The notes under the pieces: generated by a model
What the model was told of the DNA's origin: nothing
What the model saw: the letters and a program-made list of their open reading frames with translations, nothing else
Databases searched by the model: none
Part shown: positions 7,701-16,572 of the stretch, one piece after another
Layout: every line of letters starts with the position of its first letter
Numbering within the stretch: the first letter of the stretch is position 1
Origin: Mesorhizobium sp.
GTDB lineage: Bacteria; Pseudomonadota; Alphaproteobacteria; Rhizobiales; Rhizobiaceae
NCBI GenBank assembly: GCA_004020645.1
Contig: SAQL01000027.1
Span: forward strand, 1 to 64,000
DNA length: 64,000 bases
Direction of reading: 5' to 3'
Made by a program: the position numbers and the translations under genes

Positions 7701-8579
7701 CAGCCTGCGCTGCAGAAACAAGATACGCCCGGTGCCTTGGCGAACTTTCCTTATGACCGGATGACTATCGAACGATTTCGGGAGGAATTTCCGCGAGCGA
7801 GATGGAGCGACGAGCGCAGGAGCTGGTTTGTATCAGGCAAGACGGCAGCCCGCCGGATCGACCGCTGGCTGACGCGTGAGGCCGAATTGCTGGCGATCCA
7901 CGGCGACAGCAAGGGGCGCGACGCCTTCGCTTTCGATCCGATCTCCAGTCCCTATCTCGAAATTGCCGACGACCTGCGCATTCGGACACCCTATTCGAAG
8001 ACCGTCGTTCGGGAACTACATGAAATTCCCTGGGCAAGTTGGGACGATGAACTCCGGGCGTGGCGCGTACCGTTTAGGTCCTATGAGGAACTGCGGCGCC
8101 GATGGCCGACAATCGAAGAGGCTGCCCGGCGTAGCGAACCCGAGGAAAGGAAGCGACGACGCGAGGCGGAGAGGGACTCGGAAGCTCAAAGAACTATGCG
8201 GTTGCGATATGCGGAACGCCGCCGCCACCGCTATCCGCTGCCAGCTGAAGACTTGCCTCCGATGGACCGCCCGGTCGCAACAGAGCAGTACGGTGTTGTC
8301 GTCTTTACTGAATCGTCAGGTGAACTCGTCGAGCCGTCAGTGTTGACTGCATTCTACCCACACGCGATGCAGGCAGACTTCGACTTGGTGTGGGGAACGT
8401 GGCGCTCGGCGACGCTGACGGAACTTGTCAGGACATGGCCCGCTCGTCGTGAGGCCGGACCGATGGAACATTCCCGGGGCTGGTGGCAGCCGACCCTTGC
8501 CGAACTTAGAGTCGCTCGTCGAAACGCGCGCGCCATCGAGCGTCGAAGGCGAAGCCGCGATCTCAGTCCAACGTCATGA
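7683..8579 (+). CDS. Hypothetical protein with two HARP-like repeats
   Basis: A 298-residue protein from GTG 7683, which keeps the segment FPYDRMT; ATG 7761 would be a shorter alternative. Two segments share a pattern of an aromatic strand, a helix, Ala-x-Trp and Trp-x-Val. They are NFPYDRMTIERFREEFPRARW ending WFV near residues 21-48, and TPYSKTVVRELHEIPWASW ending WRVPF near residues 101-130. This recalls the small HARP-type beta-alpha units found beside SNF2 helicases, but the link is by eye only. A highly charged Arg/Glu helix follows and the C-terminus repeats a W..PTLAEL theme. It is probably cytosolic, with a nucleic-acid role as a guess. Its stop overlaps the next, broken frame by ATGA. 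Confidence 0.6.
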   Translation: MEESKHQPALQKQDTPGALANFPYDRMTIERFREEFPRARWSDERRSWFVSGKTAARRIDRWLTREAELLAIHGDSKGRDAFAFDPISSPYLEIADDLRIRTPYSKTVVRELHEIPWASWDDELRAWRVPFRSYEELRRRWPTIEEAARRSEPEERKRRREAERDSEAQRTMRLRYAERRRHRYPLPAEDLPPMDRPVATEQYGVVVFTESSGELVEPSVLTAFYPHAMQADFDLVWGTWRSATLTELVRTWPARREAGPMEHSRGWWQPTLAELRVARRNARAIERRRRSRDLSPTS

Positions 8580-8735
8580 ACCTCTCAGACCGCGACCCGA
8601 TTGAAACATCCGGAGAGTGCCTGATCAAAGGGAAATCAACTCCAAGGGAAACTGGATCTACCATTCTCCTGGCCAACGCGATCACGCGAACGCCCGGATC
8701 GACGCGAGCAAGGGCGAACGTTGGTTCTGCCAGCG
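8576..8735 (+). pseudogene. Remnant of a secreted thermonuclease/sunset-domain C-terminus
   Basis: The frame from ATG 8576 ends in SGECLIKGK. The natural continuation (INSKGNWIYHSPGQRDHANA, then RIDASKGERWFC) is in the next frame from about 8635. Joined, these read as the C-terminal tail often found after nuclease domains (KGNI....IYH.PG......RID...GERWFC). Family members then go on with EAEARAAGW, which is lost here. One missing base in AAAGGGAAATC explains the frame change. There is no N-terminal nuclease domain, so this is a fragment. Confidence 0.5.
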
Positions 8736-8841
8736 CTGCTGGACCTGCTCCGCGGTAACGCTGAATACGTGTATTGCCCGAACCAGACTGACTGACTACA
8801 AGCCTTAGTTGCCGCTAGAATAGCGGCTTCGCTGTAGGGGT

Positions 8842-9234
8842 ATGGGGAATTGGCAACGCTTCGAGAGTTTGAACAAACTCCGTGAAAAACTCGCGGAGAG
8901 CAACCACGATTTCAGGGCAACGACTGAAATTTTTCCGAGTATCAATGTCGACAAAATTGCAAGCAGTCTGCAACTCGACGAAACTGCGGAAGAGAACGGT
9001 CGCAACAACAGTCCTCCGACTTCGGCCAGGAATTTCGACGCGCTCGAGCGGGCGATCGTGGAACGCATCCAGGATGAGCAGAAGGCCGCACATCAGACCG
9101 TTGAGGACAATCTTCAGCTCTTTTCGGAGCGCCTCGCATCAAGCACCTACGTGGGGAGGAAGATCTTCGCCATGCCTCACTGCAGGACTTCTGGGAGGAT
9201 GAGCGCTAGGTTGGCGGCAGGTGTGCTGATATGA
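8842..9234 (+). CDS. Hypothetical coiled-coil protein, C-terminus probably frameshifted
   Basis: A 130-residue frame starting at ATG 8842 with AGGGG just upstream. Residues 1-110 look like a real acidic, helical cytosolic protein (LREKLAESNHDFRATTEIFP, NVDKIASSLQLDE, RNFDALERAIVERIQDEQKA). After about 9150 the reading turns unnatural. The neighbouring frame gives EEDLRHASLQDFWEDER and a stop at 9208-9210, which looks more like protein. The gene therefore may carry a one-base frameshift. Function unknown. It precedes a membrane-anchored coiled-coil gene by seven bases. Confidence 0.45.
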   Translation: MGNWQRFESLNKLREKLAESNHDFRATTEIFPSINVDKIASSLQLDETAEENGRNNSPPTSARNFDALERAIVERIQDEQKAAHQTVEDNLQLFSERLASSTYVGRKIFAMPHCRTSGRMSARLAAGVLI

Positions 9235-9241
9235 GAGTCGA

Positions 9242-9811
9242 ATGGTCGCTTTTCTCGAATATCTCCAGAAAGAAGGCGCGGTAGTCTATGAGGCGCCACT
9301 CCTTTTTTCTTTAGCCGTCGTGTTGGCGGCCGGCCTCATCTGGGCTGCACTTCGACGCGAATTCACCGTGCCGATAACAAATTTGGAGAGTGAACTACGG
9401 CTCAGCAGATCTCAAAACGAAGACTATAAAGTGAAGTTGGACGGCGCCTCGCCAGAGCAGGCTCGGGATAAAATAGAGAGGCTTGAGGCGCGCATTGCCA
9501 AATTGGAGCATGATCCAAGACAACTAACGGCAGAACAGGTCAGGCTCTTTACCGATGCCCTGAAGAAACATCGCCCCGGCCATGTGATTGTATCGCGGAA
9601 CGGCGGCAGCCTCGAATGTGGTGGAGTCCAGCAACAGGTCAGGAAACTTTTTTTGCAGGCTGAATGGACGGTGGAACATTGGGAGACAATGGGCGGCAAT
9701 CCCTCACCGAATGGTTTGAACATCTTCACAGACACAGGCGAGGCTCATCCAGAACACGAGCAGTGCGGTCGCGATCATGCGGGTCATCGATTTGATGCCC
9801 GCATGAGGTAA
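9242..9811 (+). CDS. Membrane-anchored coiled-coil hypothetical protein
   Basis: A 189-residue protein. Residues 17-36 form one membrane helix (APLLFSLAVVLAAGLIWAAL), followed by a coiled coil (about residues 45-90, with SPEQARDKIERLEARIAKLE). A compact C-terminal domain (LTAEQVRLFTDALKKHRPG ... VRKLFLQAEWTVEHWET) is predicted to be cytosolic. No known family. The last 25 residues are His/Glu/Arg-rich and may be out of frame: the adjacent frame reads RLIQNTSSAVAIMRVIDLMP and stops at once. It follows the previous hypothetical gene closely and may form an operon with it. Confidence 0.55.
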   Translation: MVAFLEYLQKEGAVVYEAPLLFSLAVVLAAGLIWAALRREFTVPITNLESELRLSRSQNEDYKVKLDGASPEQARDKIERLEARIAKLEHDPRQLTAEQVRLFTDALKKHRPGHVIVSRNGGSLECGGVQQQVRKLFLQAEWTVEHWETMGGNPSPNGLNIFTDTGEAHPEHEQCGRDHAGHRFDARMR

Positions 9812-9946
9812 GCGATGGGTGGAAGTGCGGCTATGGCCGCCCTAAAGAGATGCCCGAGCGCGTATCTGTCGTGTTGGGGGAACGTCCAGCGACGGGCCGC
9901 CTTCCATCCCGTCCATTGTCGATCACCGGCTGATTGAGTTTTGACC

Positions 9947-10150
9947 CTAGTCCCTCGACAGCTGCTTGATCTGTTTCCTGATTTCCTTGGGATCGCCGCG
10001 CGAACCGATGGCGATGATCGCCAGTTGTTCGGCCAGTTCGCGGCGGCGGCGCAACCGGCGAACAGCAGATCTCCCCGCGCGTCCAGCCGGCATCCAGCAT
10101 GCAGTCGACGATCGCCTGAAAGCCCGGCTCTCACGGTCTTGGCGGTCTGA
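9947..10150 (-). pseudogene. Decayed small gene downstream of the Cys-His protein
   Basis: On the minus strand one frame reads EPGFQAIVDCMLDAGWTRGE and a second frame reads RELAEQLAIIAIGSRGDPKE ending IRKQIKQLSRD with TAG at 9947-9949. Neither frame alone is a sensible protein. Together they look like one broken gene of about 65 residues. No family recognised. Confidence 0.4.
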
Positions 10151-10164
10151 TCATCCGGGCATCC

Positions 10165-10347
10165 TCATAGGTATCGCTCGCCTTCGGCGCGGTGCTCGAA
10201 ACAGAACCAGTGCGATGACTGCCGGGGCTTGGCGAAACCCCATCCGGCATTCTTGCCACAGCCGGGGTGCTCGCACCTATGGTGCTGAATGCCGGGGCGT
10301 GTGACAGGCTCCATTGCACCGGGAAGCCGGATCAGCTCGTCCCTCAT
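10165..10347 (-). CDS. Small Cys/His zinc-finger-like protein
   Basis: A 60-residue protein whose second half carries CEHPGC, then 18 residues, then CFEH. Such a C-x4-C-x18-C-x2-H arrangement could bind one zinc ion. The rest (MRDELIRLPGAMEPVTRPGI) has no signal peptide, so it is probably cytosolic. Its stop overlaps the ATG of the decayed gene downstream. The ribosome site is weak. DNA or RNA binding is a guess from the metal-site pattern only. Confidence 0.5.
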   Translation of the reverse strand: MRDELIRLPGAMEPVTRPGIQHHRCEHPGCGKNAGWGFAKPRQSSHWFCFEHRAEGERYL

Positions 10348-10473
10348 AGGAATATACTCACTTCAGTTTGGTGGAAGATTCCACGGCCGGTGTTGACGAT
10401 CAAGGAAAATGTTCCTTATTCGTTCTCATGGCGCACGATCCGATCGACACGCTGGCAAGGCGACCCGGCAAAC

Positions 10474-10890
10474 ATGCTCGTCAAAGCCGAGTGCAGCTGC
10501 GGAAACGTTCGCTACTGCCGCTCCGCCGACCTGATGATGGTTTACGGCGGCGGCGTCGACCCGCTGAAGCTCAAGTTCGACTGCAGCCGCAGCAAGCCGA
10601 CAGTGAAGATCACGTTGCTCGAGGTGCATCCCGAGCATCTTTCTAAGCGGTTGATGATCCACAAGCCGATGAAGATCGGCGGCAAGATCCATTGGACGAC
10701 CGAGCGGTTTTCGGGGATGACAGATTGCCTGAAGAGTCCGCTTAGCCAACGTTTGGCCTTAGGCGGCGCGGGCAAAGAATTCGGCGGCGCGGTGCGCAGT
10801 CGGATACGTACATGGAAGCCGAATATCTACGCGGCACCACCGGGAAGGGAATTGACGATTCAGATGCCGGTCCGGAGGCCGGCGATGTAG
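10474..10890 (+). CDS. Hypothetical protein with Cys-rich motif
   Basis: A 138-residue frame from ATG 10474 inside a longer open frame. The first 80 residues look like protein: AECSCGNVRYCRSADLMMVY, then LKLKFDCSRSKPTVKITLLE. Cys at four places suggest a degenerate zinc ribbon. The part after TTERF (about residue 81) reads less naturally and the true gene may end sooner through a lost stop or a frameshift. It is divergent from the Cys-His protein at 10165-10347. Function unknown. Confidence 0.4.
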   Translation: MLVKAECSCGNVRYCRSADLMMVYGGGVDPLKLKFDCSRSKPTVKITLLEVHPEHLSKRLMIHKPMKIGGKIHWTTERFSGMTDCLKSPLSQRLALGGAGKEFGGAVRSRIRTWKPNIYAAPPGRELTIQMPVRRPAM

Positions 10891-11077
10891 TCGGCGGCAA
10901 GCAGGTTTCCTTTGACACGCCTGCAATCGGCGAGTTCATGCGGGAAGTCGCGGAAAACGAACTTGCTCAGGGCAGCAACGTTTGCCGTATCCGGCGATCT
11001 GCTGCAACGGAGTATTTGACAGTTCGATGAATGAACCGTCATAAAGCCGTTCGAAGAGGGGGCGCTTCAGAACTGCG

Positions 11078-14000
11078 ATGCGGGGGCCGGTAAGTTTTTC
11101 GCTGTTGTTGACGGCGCTCGTCGGCATCCAGCCGGCCGCGGCCGATGTCGTGCCGCGCAACCAGCCGGCGGCCGGGTCGGTCATTGCCCGCAAATCGGGC
11201 GAGGAAGTGCGCTTCCTAGAATTCGCCTCTTGGCAGGTGGTCGATCTCAGGCAGGACGTCGTCCCCGGCGACTATCTGCGCACCAACGCCACCGGCAGCC
11301 TAGCAGTGCTGTTTGCCGACCGCACCCAGATGCGGCTTGGCCGCAATACGACGCTCCTGGTCAAAAAGATCGGCGCGGCGTCCGACACCGAGTTCAAGCT
11401 GGAGAGCGGCACCATCTGGGCGCGAGCAGAGCGCGGCGGCGAAGGGCTGACCATCGACACGCCCGCCGCCGCCGCCGCCATCCGCGGCACCGACTGGACG
11501 ATGACCGTCGACGGCAACGGCCGCACCTCGCTGATCGTGCTGGAAGGCACGGTAGAACTCGCCAACGAATTCGGCTCGGTCAGCGTCGCCGAAGGCGAAG
11601 CCGCGGCGGCCACCATCGGCTCGGCGCCGACTAAGGTCGTCATCGTCGATTCGGACGACCGCGAGCAGATGCTGTTCTACTACTCCTTGCGCGACGCTTT
11701 CACCGTCCTGCCAGCATCGGCATTGTCGAGCCCGGACATGCGCAAGGCGCGCGCCAGGATAAAGGCGATGGAGCCGTCGTCCCGATCCGCCGAGGACTGG
11801 GTGACATTGGCCGAGGTTAATCTTGACTTTGAAGGGCGGGAAGCGGCGCGCGACGCGGCCAGGCAGGCGCAACAATTCCCGCTGACGCGCGCGCAGGAAG
11901 CCCGGCTCGATCTGATCGACGCGTTGATCGCCGGCGCCGAACAGCGCTATGCCGAGGCGGCGCATCTGTTCGAACGCGCGGCGCCGCATCTCGATCCCAG
12001 CCGGCGTGTCATGGCGCGCTATGGCGGCTACTATGCGCGCTCGCTGGCTGACCCCAGCCATGTCGAAGCTCCGCCGGTTAATGCGGATGCCGGCGTCGCC
12101 GCGGCCATCGCCGAGGCTCTGACGGCCGGATTTCTGGTCGACCTCAAAGCTGCAATTGCCGTTCTCGAAAGAGCCGAACGGCGCTATCCCGGTGATCCGA
12201 CGCTGCCCGCCCTCAGGGCACAAATTGCGTTCCTGCTCGACGACCGCGAACAGGTGGAAGCGGCAATCGATCGCGCTTTGTCGCTCGACCCGGATAATAT
12301 GATCGCGCTCCAAGCACGCGCCGGTTATCGGGCCGGAATCAAGAGCGATCTTGAAGGCGCGCTTGCCGACCTCGAGCGCGCGGTGGAGCTGGCGCCCGGC
12401 TCGGCGAGCTGGAACGCTCTCGGCCTCGTTCAGAGCGCGCGCGGCGCCACTCGCGAGGCGGAGGCGGCGCTGAAGCGCGCTATCGAACTCGACCCGAAAG
12501 ATCCTGTCCCCCACGCCAACCTCGCCATCATCTATCTCGAGCAGGACCGCACGGCCGAAGCGAAGGCCGAAATCGACACGGCGCTCGCAGTCGATCCGGC
12601 GTTCGACATCGGGCTGGTTGCGCGCGGCCGCTACTATCTGCAGACCGGCGAACTGGACAAAGCGCGTGACGACCTGCTCGCCGGCACGACCGCCAATCCG
12701 GCCTATTCCAATGGATTGCTGCTGCTTGCCGTCGCCTATTACGAAGCCGGCGAGCTGGAACCCGCCGAACAGGCTATCGAAAACGCCGATCGCCTTGATC
12801 CGAACGATCCGGTGATTTCATCCTTCCGCACGGCGGTTGCAATCGACGAGTACGAAGCCGACAAGGCGATCGCCAGCGCACAGGAAGCGCTGAAGCGCAC
12901 CAGAGCGCGCGGCGGCGACTATGCCGCGCTCAGCGCCAATCGCGACACCGGCTCGACGTTGAACGACGCGTTCCGGCTACTCAATCTCAACGCCTGGGGC
13001 CGCTACTACGGCGACGCGGTTTTCGATCCCTTCACCGGCTCCGGCTATGTCGACCAGGCGCTTGCCGGTAGCATAAATCCCTTCGTCAACAATCTGCGTT
13101 TCGGCGACGTGCCGACGGAACCGGGCAGTAATACAACCAGCTTTTCATCGTTTTTCCAAGGCTTGATGCTCGACCCGCAAATGCTGGCCGGCCGCCAGAG
13201 GAGCGCCAACATCCTCCGGCGACCTTTCATCGAAACTACCGTCGGCGGGGGTTTTGTCGCCGATGACGGCGATCTGGGTTGGAACGGCGAAATCGAAACC
13301 CAAGGGTATCAAGCAGCTCCCTTTCCTTGGAGCTTCTACGGCAGGATCTACGGTTTGGAGGCCGACACGCGTCGCGGCGATGATCCAGCGACCGGCCAGT
13401 TCGATCTCGAGGACCGGTCGATCACCGGCACAGGCTACATGGCCATGAAGCCGACGCCGAATGACCGGGTGGTGGCGTATATCGATGTCAAGGATTTCGA
13501 GTTCGACCTAAGCACAGTGCTGGACCCTACCGTTCTGCCGCTAGGAGGAACGTATGCCGACGCCGGCGACACCCGAACCGGCAACGCCGGGGTCGCCTGG
13601 AGCCATACATTTGGTTACCAGAACGTTGCCAGCGCGGCGCTGTTTGCGACCGACTTTACGGATCGAAGCAACAGAACCCGCTTGGAGGAAATCGGCTTCG
13701 GGGAAACAGGATTCATTCTGGAGAGTGAGACCAGCCAGCAATCCTATCTCGCCGCATTCAATCACATCTACGGAACCGGTGACTTGACTCTCCGATACGG
13801 AGGTGAGGGCGGACTATTGGAAGTCTCAAAAGACGAAACGTTTTCTTTCGTGTTTCCTTTTATCCCGGACACAATCATATCCGAATCCACTACGGCAGTC
13901 GATGTCGCCATTGGGCGCGTCTATTTCGACGCCGTCTACGAGTTCAACCCCAATCTCAAAGTGGAGGGAGCCCTATTCGGCACTTATCTCGACGGTGGCA

Positions 14001-14728
14001 CGATTGATGAACAACGCCTGGAGCCTCGCCTCGGTGTCGCCTGGACGCCTTTCGAAGGCCACTACCTACGCGCCGGGTTCCTGCGCGAAGGCTCGTTCAT
14101 AACGTCGGCGACCTTGGCGCCGGTCGGAATACTCGGCCTGCAATCCAATCAGAATTCTCTAGCTGTCGACGGCCTTTCGGACACGTTTGCCGCGCGCTGG
14201 GACGCCGAGTGGAACAGCCGCCTTTTTACGGCCGTCGATTACCAGCATCAGGAATTCGAGAAACTTTCGATCGGCGTTCCGGCTTCCGCCACCACAATCG
14301 ATCTCAGCGAGGGCCGGCTCGACCGGATCAGCGCCACGGCCAACGTCTGGATCGGCAACGGCTTCGGCGCGTTCGCGACCTTTGCCTACGCCGATTCAGA
14401 GAACGAAGATCCGACAAGTCCAGGCTTCGGCGGCCCGCTGCCCTTTGTCCCCGAAACGTCCGCGCGGTTTGGCCTGACCTGGGTTCACCCGTCCAACATC
14501 AAGGTCACGCTGGCCGAAACCTATGTCGGCTCACGCACCGGCGATGCGGCGGGGACTGAGCTCGAATCCTACTGGTCGACGGATGCCTTCCTGACCTGGG
14601 AACCTTTCGACAAACGATTTGAACTCGAAATTGCCGCGTACAATCTGTTCGACGAGGACTTTCAGGTCGCATCGTTCACCCCCGGCTGGGCCCGCAGCAT
14701 CGTCGGTTCGCTGAAGGTCCGGTTCTGA
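11078..14728 (+). CDS. FecR-TPR-beta-barrel outer-membrane protein
   Basis: A 1216-residue exported protein. Residues 1-22 are a signal peptide. Residues about 30-195 form a FecR-like periplasmic domain (GDYLRTNATGSLAVLFADRT, IRGTDWTMTV, LEGTVELAN). About 230-630 hold tetratricopeptide repeats (ALKRAIELDPKDPVPHANLA and similar). About 715-1216 alternate short amphipathic strands typical of a beta-barrel and resemble the outer part of TonB-dependent receptors (YNLFDEDFQV near the end, final residue Phe). No TonB box or plug domain is seen. The stop overlaps the start of a CHASE2 adenylate cyclase (TGATG), so the two are surely co-translated. I infer a surface sensor or assembly protein working with the cyclase. 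The start ATG 11078 has only a distant purine-rich stretch upstream. Confidence 0.8.
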   Translation: MRGPVSFSLLLTALVGIQPAAADVVPRNQPAAGSVIARKSGEEVRFLEFASWQVVDLRQDVVPGDYLRTNATGSLAVLFADRTQMRLGRNTTLLVKKIGAASDTEFKLESGTIWARAERGGEGLTIDTPAAAAAIRGTDWTMTVDGNGRTSLIVLEGTVELANEFGSVSVAEGEAAAATIGSAPTKVVIVDSDDREQMLFYYSLRDAFTVLPASALSSPDMRKARARIKAMEPSSRSAEDWVTLAEVNLDFEGREAARDAARQAQQFPLTRAQEARLDLIDALIAGAEQRYAEAAHLFERAAPHLDPSRRVMARYGGYYARSLADPSHVEAPPVNADAGVAAAIAEALTAGFLVDLKAAIAVLERAERRYPGDPTLPALRAQIAFLLDDREQVEAAIDRALSLDPDNMIALQARAGYRAGIKSDLEGALADLERAVELAPGSASWNALGLVQSARGATREAEAALKRAIELDPKDPVPHANLAIIYLEQDRTAEAKAEIDTALAVDPAFDIGLVARGRYYLQTGELDKARDDLLAGTTANPAYSNGLLLLAVAYYEAGELEPAEQAIENADRLDPNDPVISSFRTAVAIDEYEADKAIASAQEALKRTRARGGDYAALSANRDTGSTLNDAFRLLNLNAWGRYYGDAVFDPFTGSGYVDQALAGSINPFVNNLRFGDVPTEPGSNTTSFSSFFQGLMLDPQMLAGRQRSANILRRPFIETTVGGGFVADDGDLGWNGEIETQGYQAAPFPWSFYGRIYGLEADTRRGDDPATGQFDLEDRSITGTGYMAMKPTPNDRVVAYIDVKDFEFDLSTVLDPTVLPLGGTYADAGDTRTGNAGVAWSHTFGYQNVASAALFATDFTDRSNRTRLEEIGFGETGFILESETSQQSYLAAFNHIYGTGDLTLRYGGEGGLLEVSKDETFSFVFPFIPDTIISESTTAVDVAIGRVYFDAVYEFNPNLKVEGALFGTYLDGGTIDEQRLEPRLGVAWTPFEGHYLRAGFLREGSFITSATLAPVGILGLQSNQNSLAVDGLSDTFAARWDAEWNSRLFTAVDYQHQEFEKLSIGVPASATTIDLSEGRLDRISATANVWIGNGFGAFATFAYADSENEDPTSPGFGGPLPFVPETSARFGLTWVHPSNIKVTLAETYVGSRTGDAAGTELESYWSTDAFLTWEPFDKRFELEIAAYNLFDEDFQVASFTPGWARSIVGSLKVRF

Positions 14729-16572
14729 TGTTTGCAGGCGGGCCGTGGTGGAAGGGCCTTGGCGCTTCCGCGCCCGGAACCCCCTCCCGCCGCAACGGCA
14801 TTCTTGCGATCGCGGTCCTCGCCGTGCTGCTGGTTGCTGGTCTGTCCCTGCTCACGCCATGGAAGCTCGTCGAGGCGCGCGCTTTCGATTATCTCTCGAC
14901 CATTTCGCCGCCGCCCCCGCCCGATGACGGGCCGGTCATTGTCGCCATCGACGAGCCCTCGCTTGCCGAGATCGGCCTGCAATGGCCATGGCCGCGCGAT
15001 CTTCACGGGCGGCTCGTCGAGGCTCTGCGCCGCGCTGGAGCGAAAGCCGTCGGGCTCGACATCATCTTTGCCGAGCCGTCGACGCCGGCCGCGGACGAAG
15101 CGTTGGTCAAGAGCCTTGGCCCGGACGTGGTTCTGGCCGGCGACGAGACGTTCATCGAGACCGAGCAGGCCGCCCAGCATGTCCGGGTCGAGCCGCTGGC
15201 CATTTTCACCGCGACGGGCGCCGCAACCGGCATCGCCTCAATCGCGCCCGACGGCGACGGCATCCTGCGGCGCGTGCCGGGCTATGGCGACGGCTTTGCG
15301 GCAGAGCTTCTGAACGCCGCCGGCCGGCCGGCCACTGTACCGCGAAACGCGTTGCTGCAGGCCTTCGGCCCGTCTCGCACATATCCGGCCGTCTCCTACT
15401 ATCAGGCGCTCGATCCCGACAGTTTCCTGCCGGAGAATTTTTTCCGCGGCCGCATCGTCATGGTCGGGCTCAGCCTGCAGAACGCGCCGACGCTGTCGCA
15501 AGGCGGCGCCGACGTCCACGCCTCGCCGTTCACCATCCGCACCGGCAGGCTCGTTTCCGGCGTCGAGATCCAGGCGACGGTCTTCGACAATCTGGCGCAT
15601 CAGCTGTTCATCGCGCGCCCCCCGGCATGGGCGGCAATTCTCTCGATCCTGCTTGGCGCGGGCATTGGCGTTCTTGCCGTCTGGAAGTCGACCGGATGGA
15701 AGACCCTGGCCGGCGCTGTGGTTGCCGTGCTGGCGCTCCTCGCCGGCAGCTATATGGCGCAGCGCTACGGCCGTGTCTTCGTTGCGCCGCTGGCGCCAGC
15801 GCTTGCCTTTACTCTTGTCGCAAGCGCGCAGGCGGCGCGCGATTTCGCGGCGGAGCGGAAGCTAAGGCGCGGCATAACGCGCGCCTTCTCGCAATATCTG
15901 TCGCCGGCCCTGGTGGAACGCCTGGCGCGCGACCCGACGCAGCTTCGCCTTGGCGGCGAGGTCCGCACGCTGACCATTCTCTTTTGCGACATTCGCGGCT
16001 TCACCACCATCGCGGAGGCGATGAAGGGCGATCCCGAGCGGCTGACAACACTGATCAACCGGCTGCTGACGCCGCTTTCCGACGTCGTGATGGCGCATGG
16101 CGGCACCATCGACAAATATATCGGCGACTGCCTGATGGCGTTCTGGAACGCGCCGCTGGACGATCCAGACCACGCCATCCATGCGGTGGAGGCCAGCCTC
16201 GAAATGCTCGCCGCGCTGGATCGGCTGAACGCGCAATTGCAGGCGGGGGCCGAAACGCGCGGCGAAACGCCGATTGCGCTGCGCATCGGCATCGGCGTCA
16301 ACACCGGGCAATGCGTCGTCGGCAATGTCGGATCGGAGCAGCGCTTCGACTATTCGGCGCTCGGCGACGCGGTCAATCTGGCATCGCGGCTGGAGGGCGC
16401 CTCGAAGGATCTCGGCGTTCCGCTGGTGATCGGCCGGGCGACCGCCGAACTGGTGTCAGACAGGATTCCGCTGACCCCGCTGCGCGAGATCACCGTAAAG
16501 GGGCGCGGCGAGTCTACCATGGTCTATGCCCCCGCGGCGGTAAGCGCACCGGTTTCGACAGCCGCAAGTTAG
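14728..16572 (+). CDS. CHASE2-domain adenylate cyclase (class III)
   Basis: A 614-residue inner-membrane receptor cyclase. One N-terminal membrane helix (about 25-45) leads to a periplasmic CHASE2 sensor domain (about 50-290, with VGLDIIFAEPS and FRGRIVMVGLS). Then come three membrane helices (about 295-370) and a cytosolic cyclase domain. Catalytic features are present: metal-binding Asp in FCDIRGFTT and in DKYIGDCLMAFW, adenine-selecting Lys in DKYIGD, Ser at the second purine site (DYSALGD), and the N..R pair in AVNLASR. The Ser instead of Asp places it near class IIIb. It should make cAMP in answer to a periplasmic cue. The overlap with the FecR-TPR-barrel gene suggests that cue comes through that protein. 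Confidence 0.9.
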   Translation: MFAGGPWWKGLGASAPGTPSRRNGILAIAVLAVLLVAGLSLLTPWKLVEARAFDYLSTISPPPPPDDGPVIVAIDEPSLAEIGLQWPWPRDLHGRLVEALRRAGAKAVGLDIIFAEPSTPAADEALVKSLGPDVVLAGDETFIETEQAAQHVRVEPLAIFTATGAATGIASIAPDGDGILRRVPGYGDGFAAELLNAAGRPATVPRNALLQAFGPSRTYPAVSYYQALDPDSFLPENFFRGRIVMVGLSLQNAPTLSQGGADVHASPFTIRTGRLVSGVEIQATVFDNLAHQLFIARPPAWAAILSILLGAGIGVLAVWKSTGWKTLAGAVVAVLALLAGSYMAQRYGRVFVAPLAPALAFTLVASAQAARDFAAERKLRRGITRAFSQYLSPALVERLARDPTQLRLGGEVRTLTILFCDIRGFTTIAEAMKGDPERLTTLINRLLTPLSDVVMAHGGTIDKYIGDCLMAFWNAPLDDPDHAIHAVEASLEMLAALDRLNAQLQAGAETRGETPIALRIGIGVNTGQCVVGNVGSEQRFDYSALGDAVNLASRLEGASKDLGVPLVIGRATAELVSDRIPLTPLREITVKGRGESTMVYAPAAVSAPVSTAAS

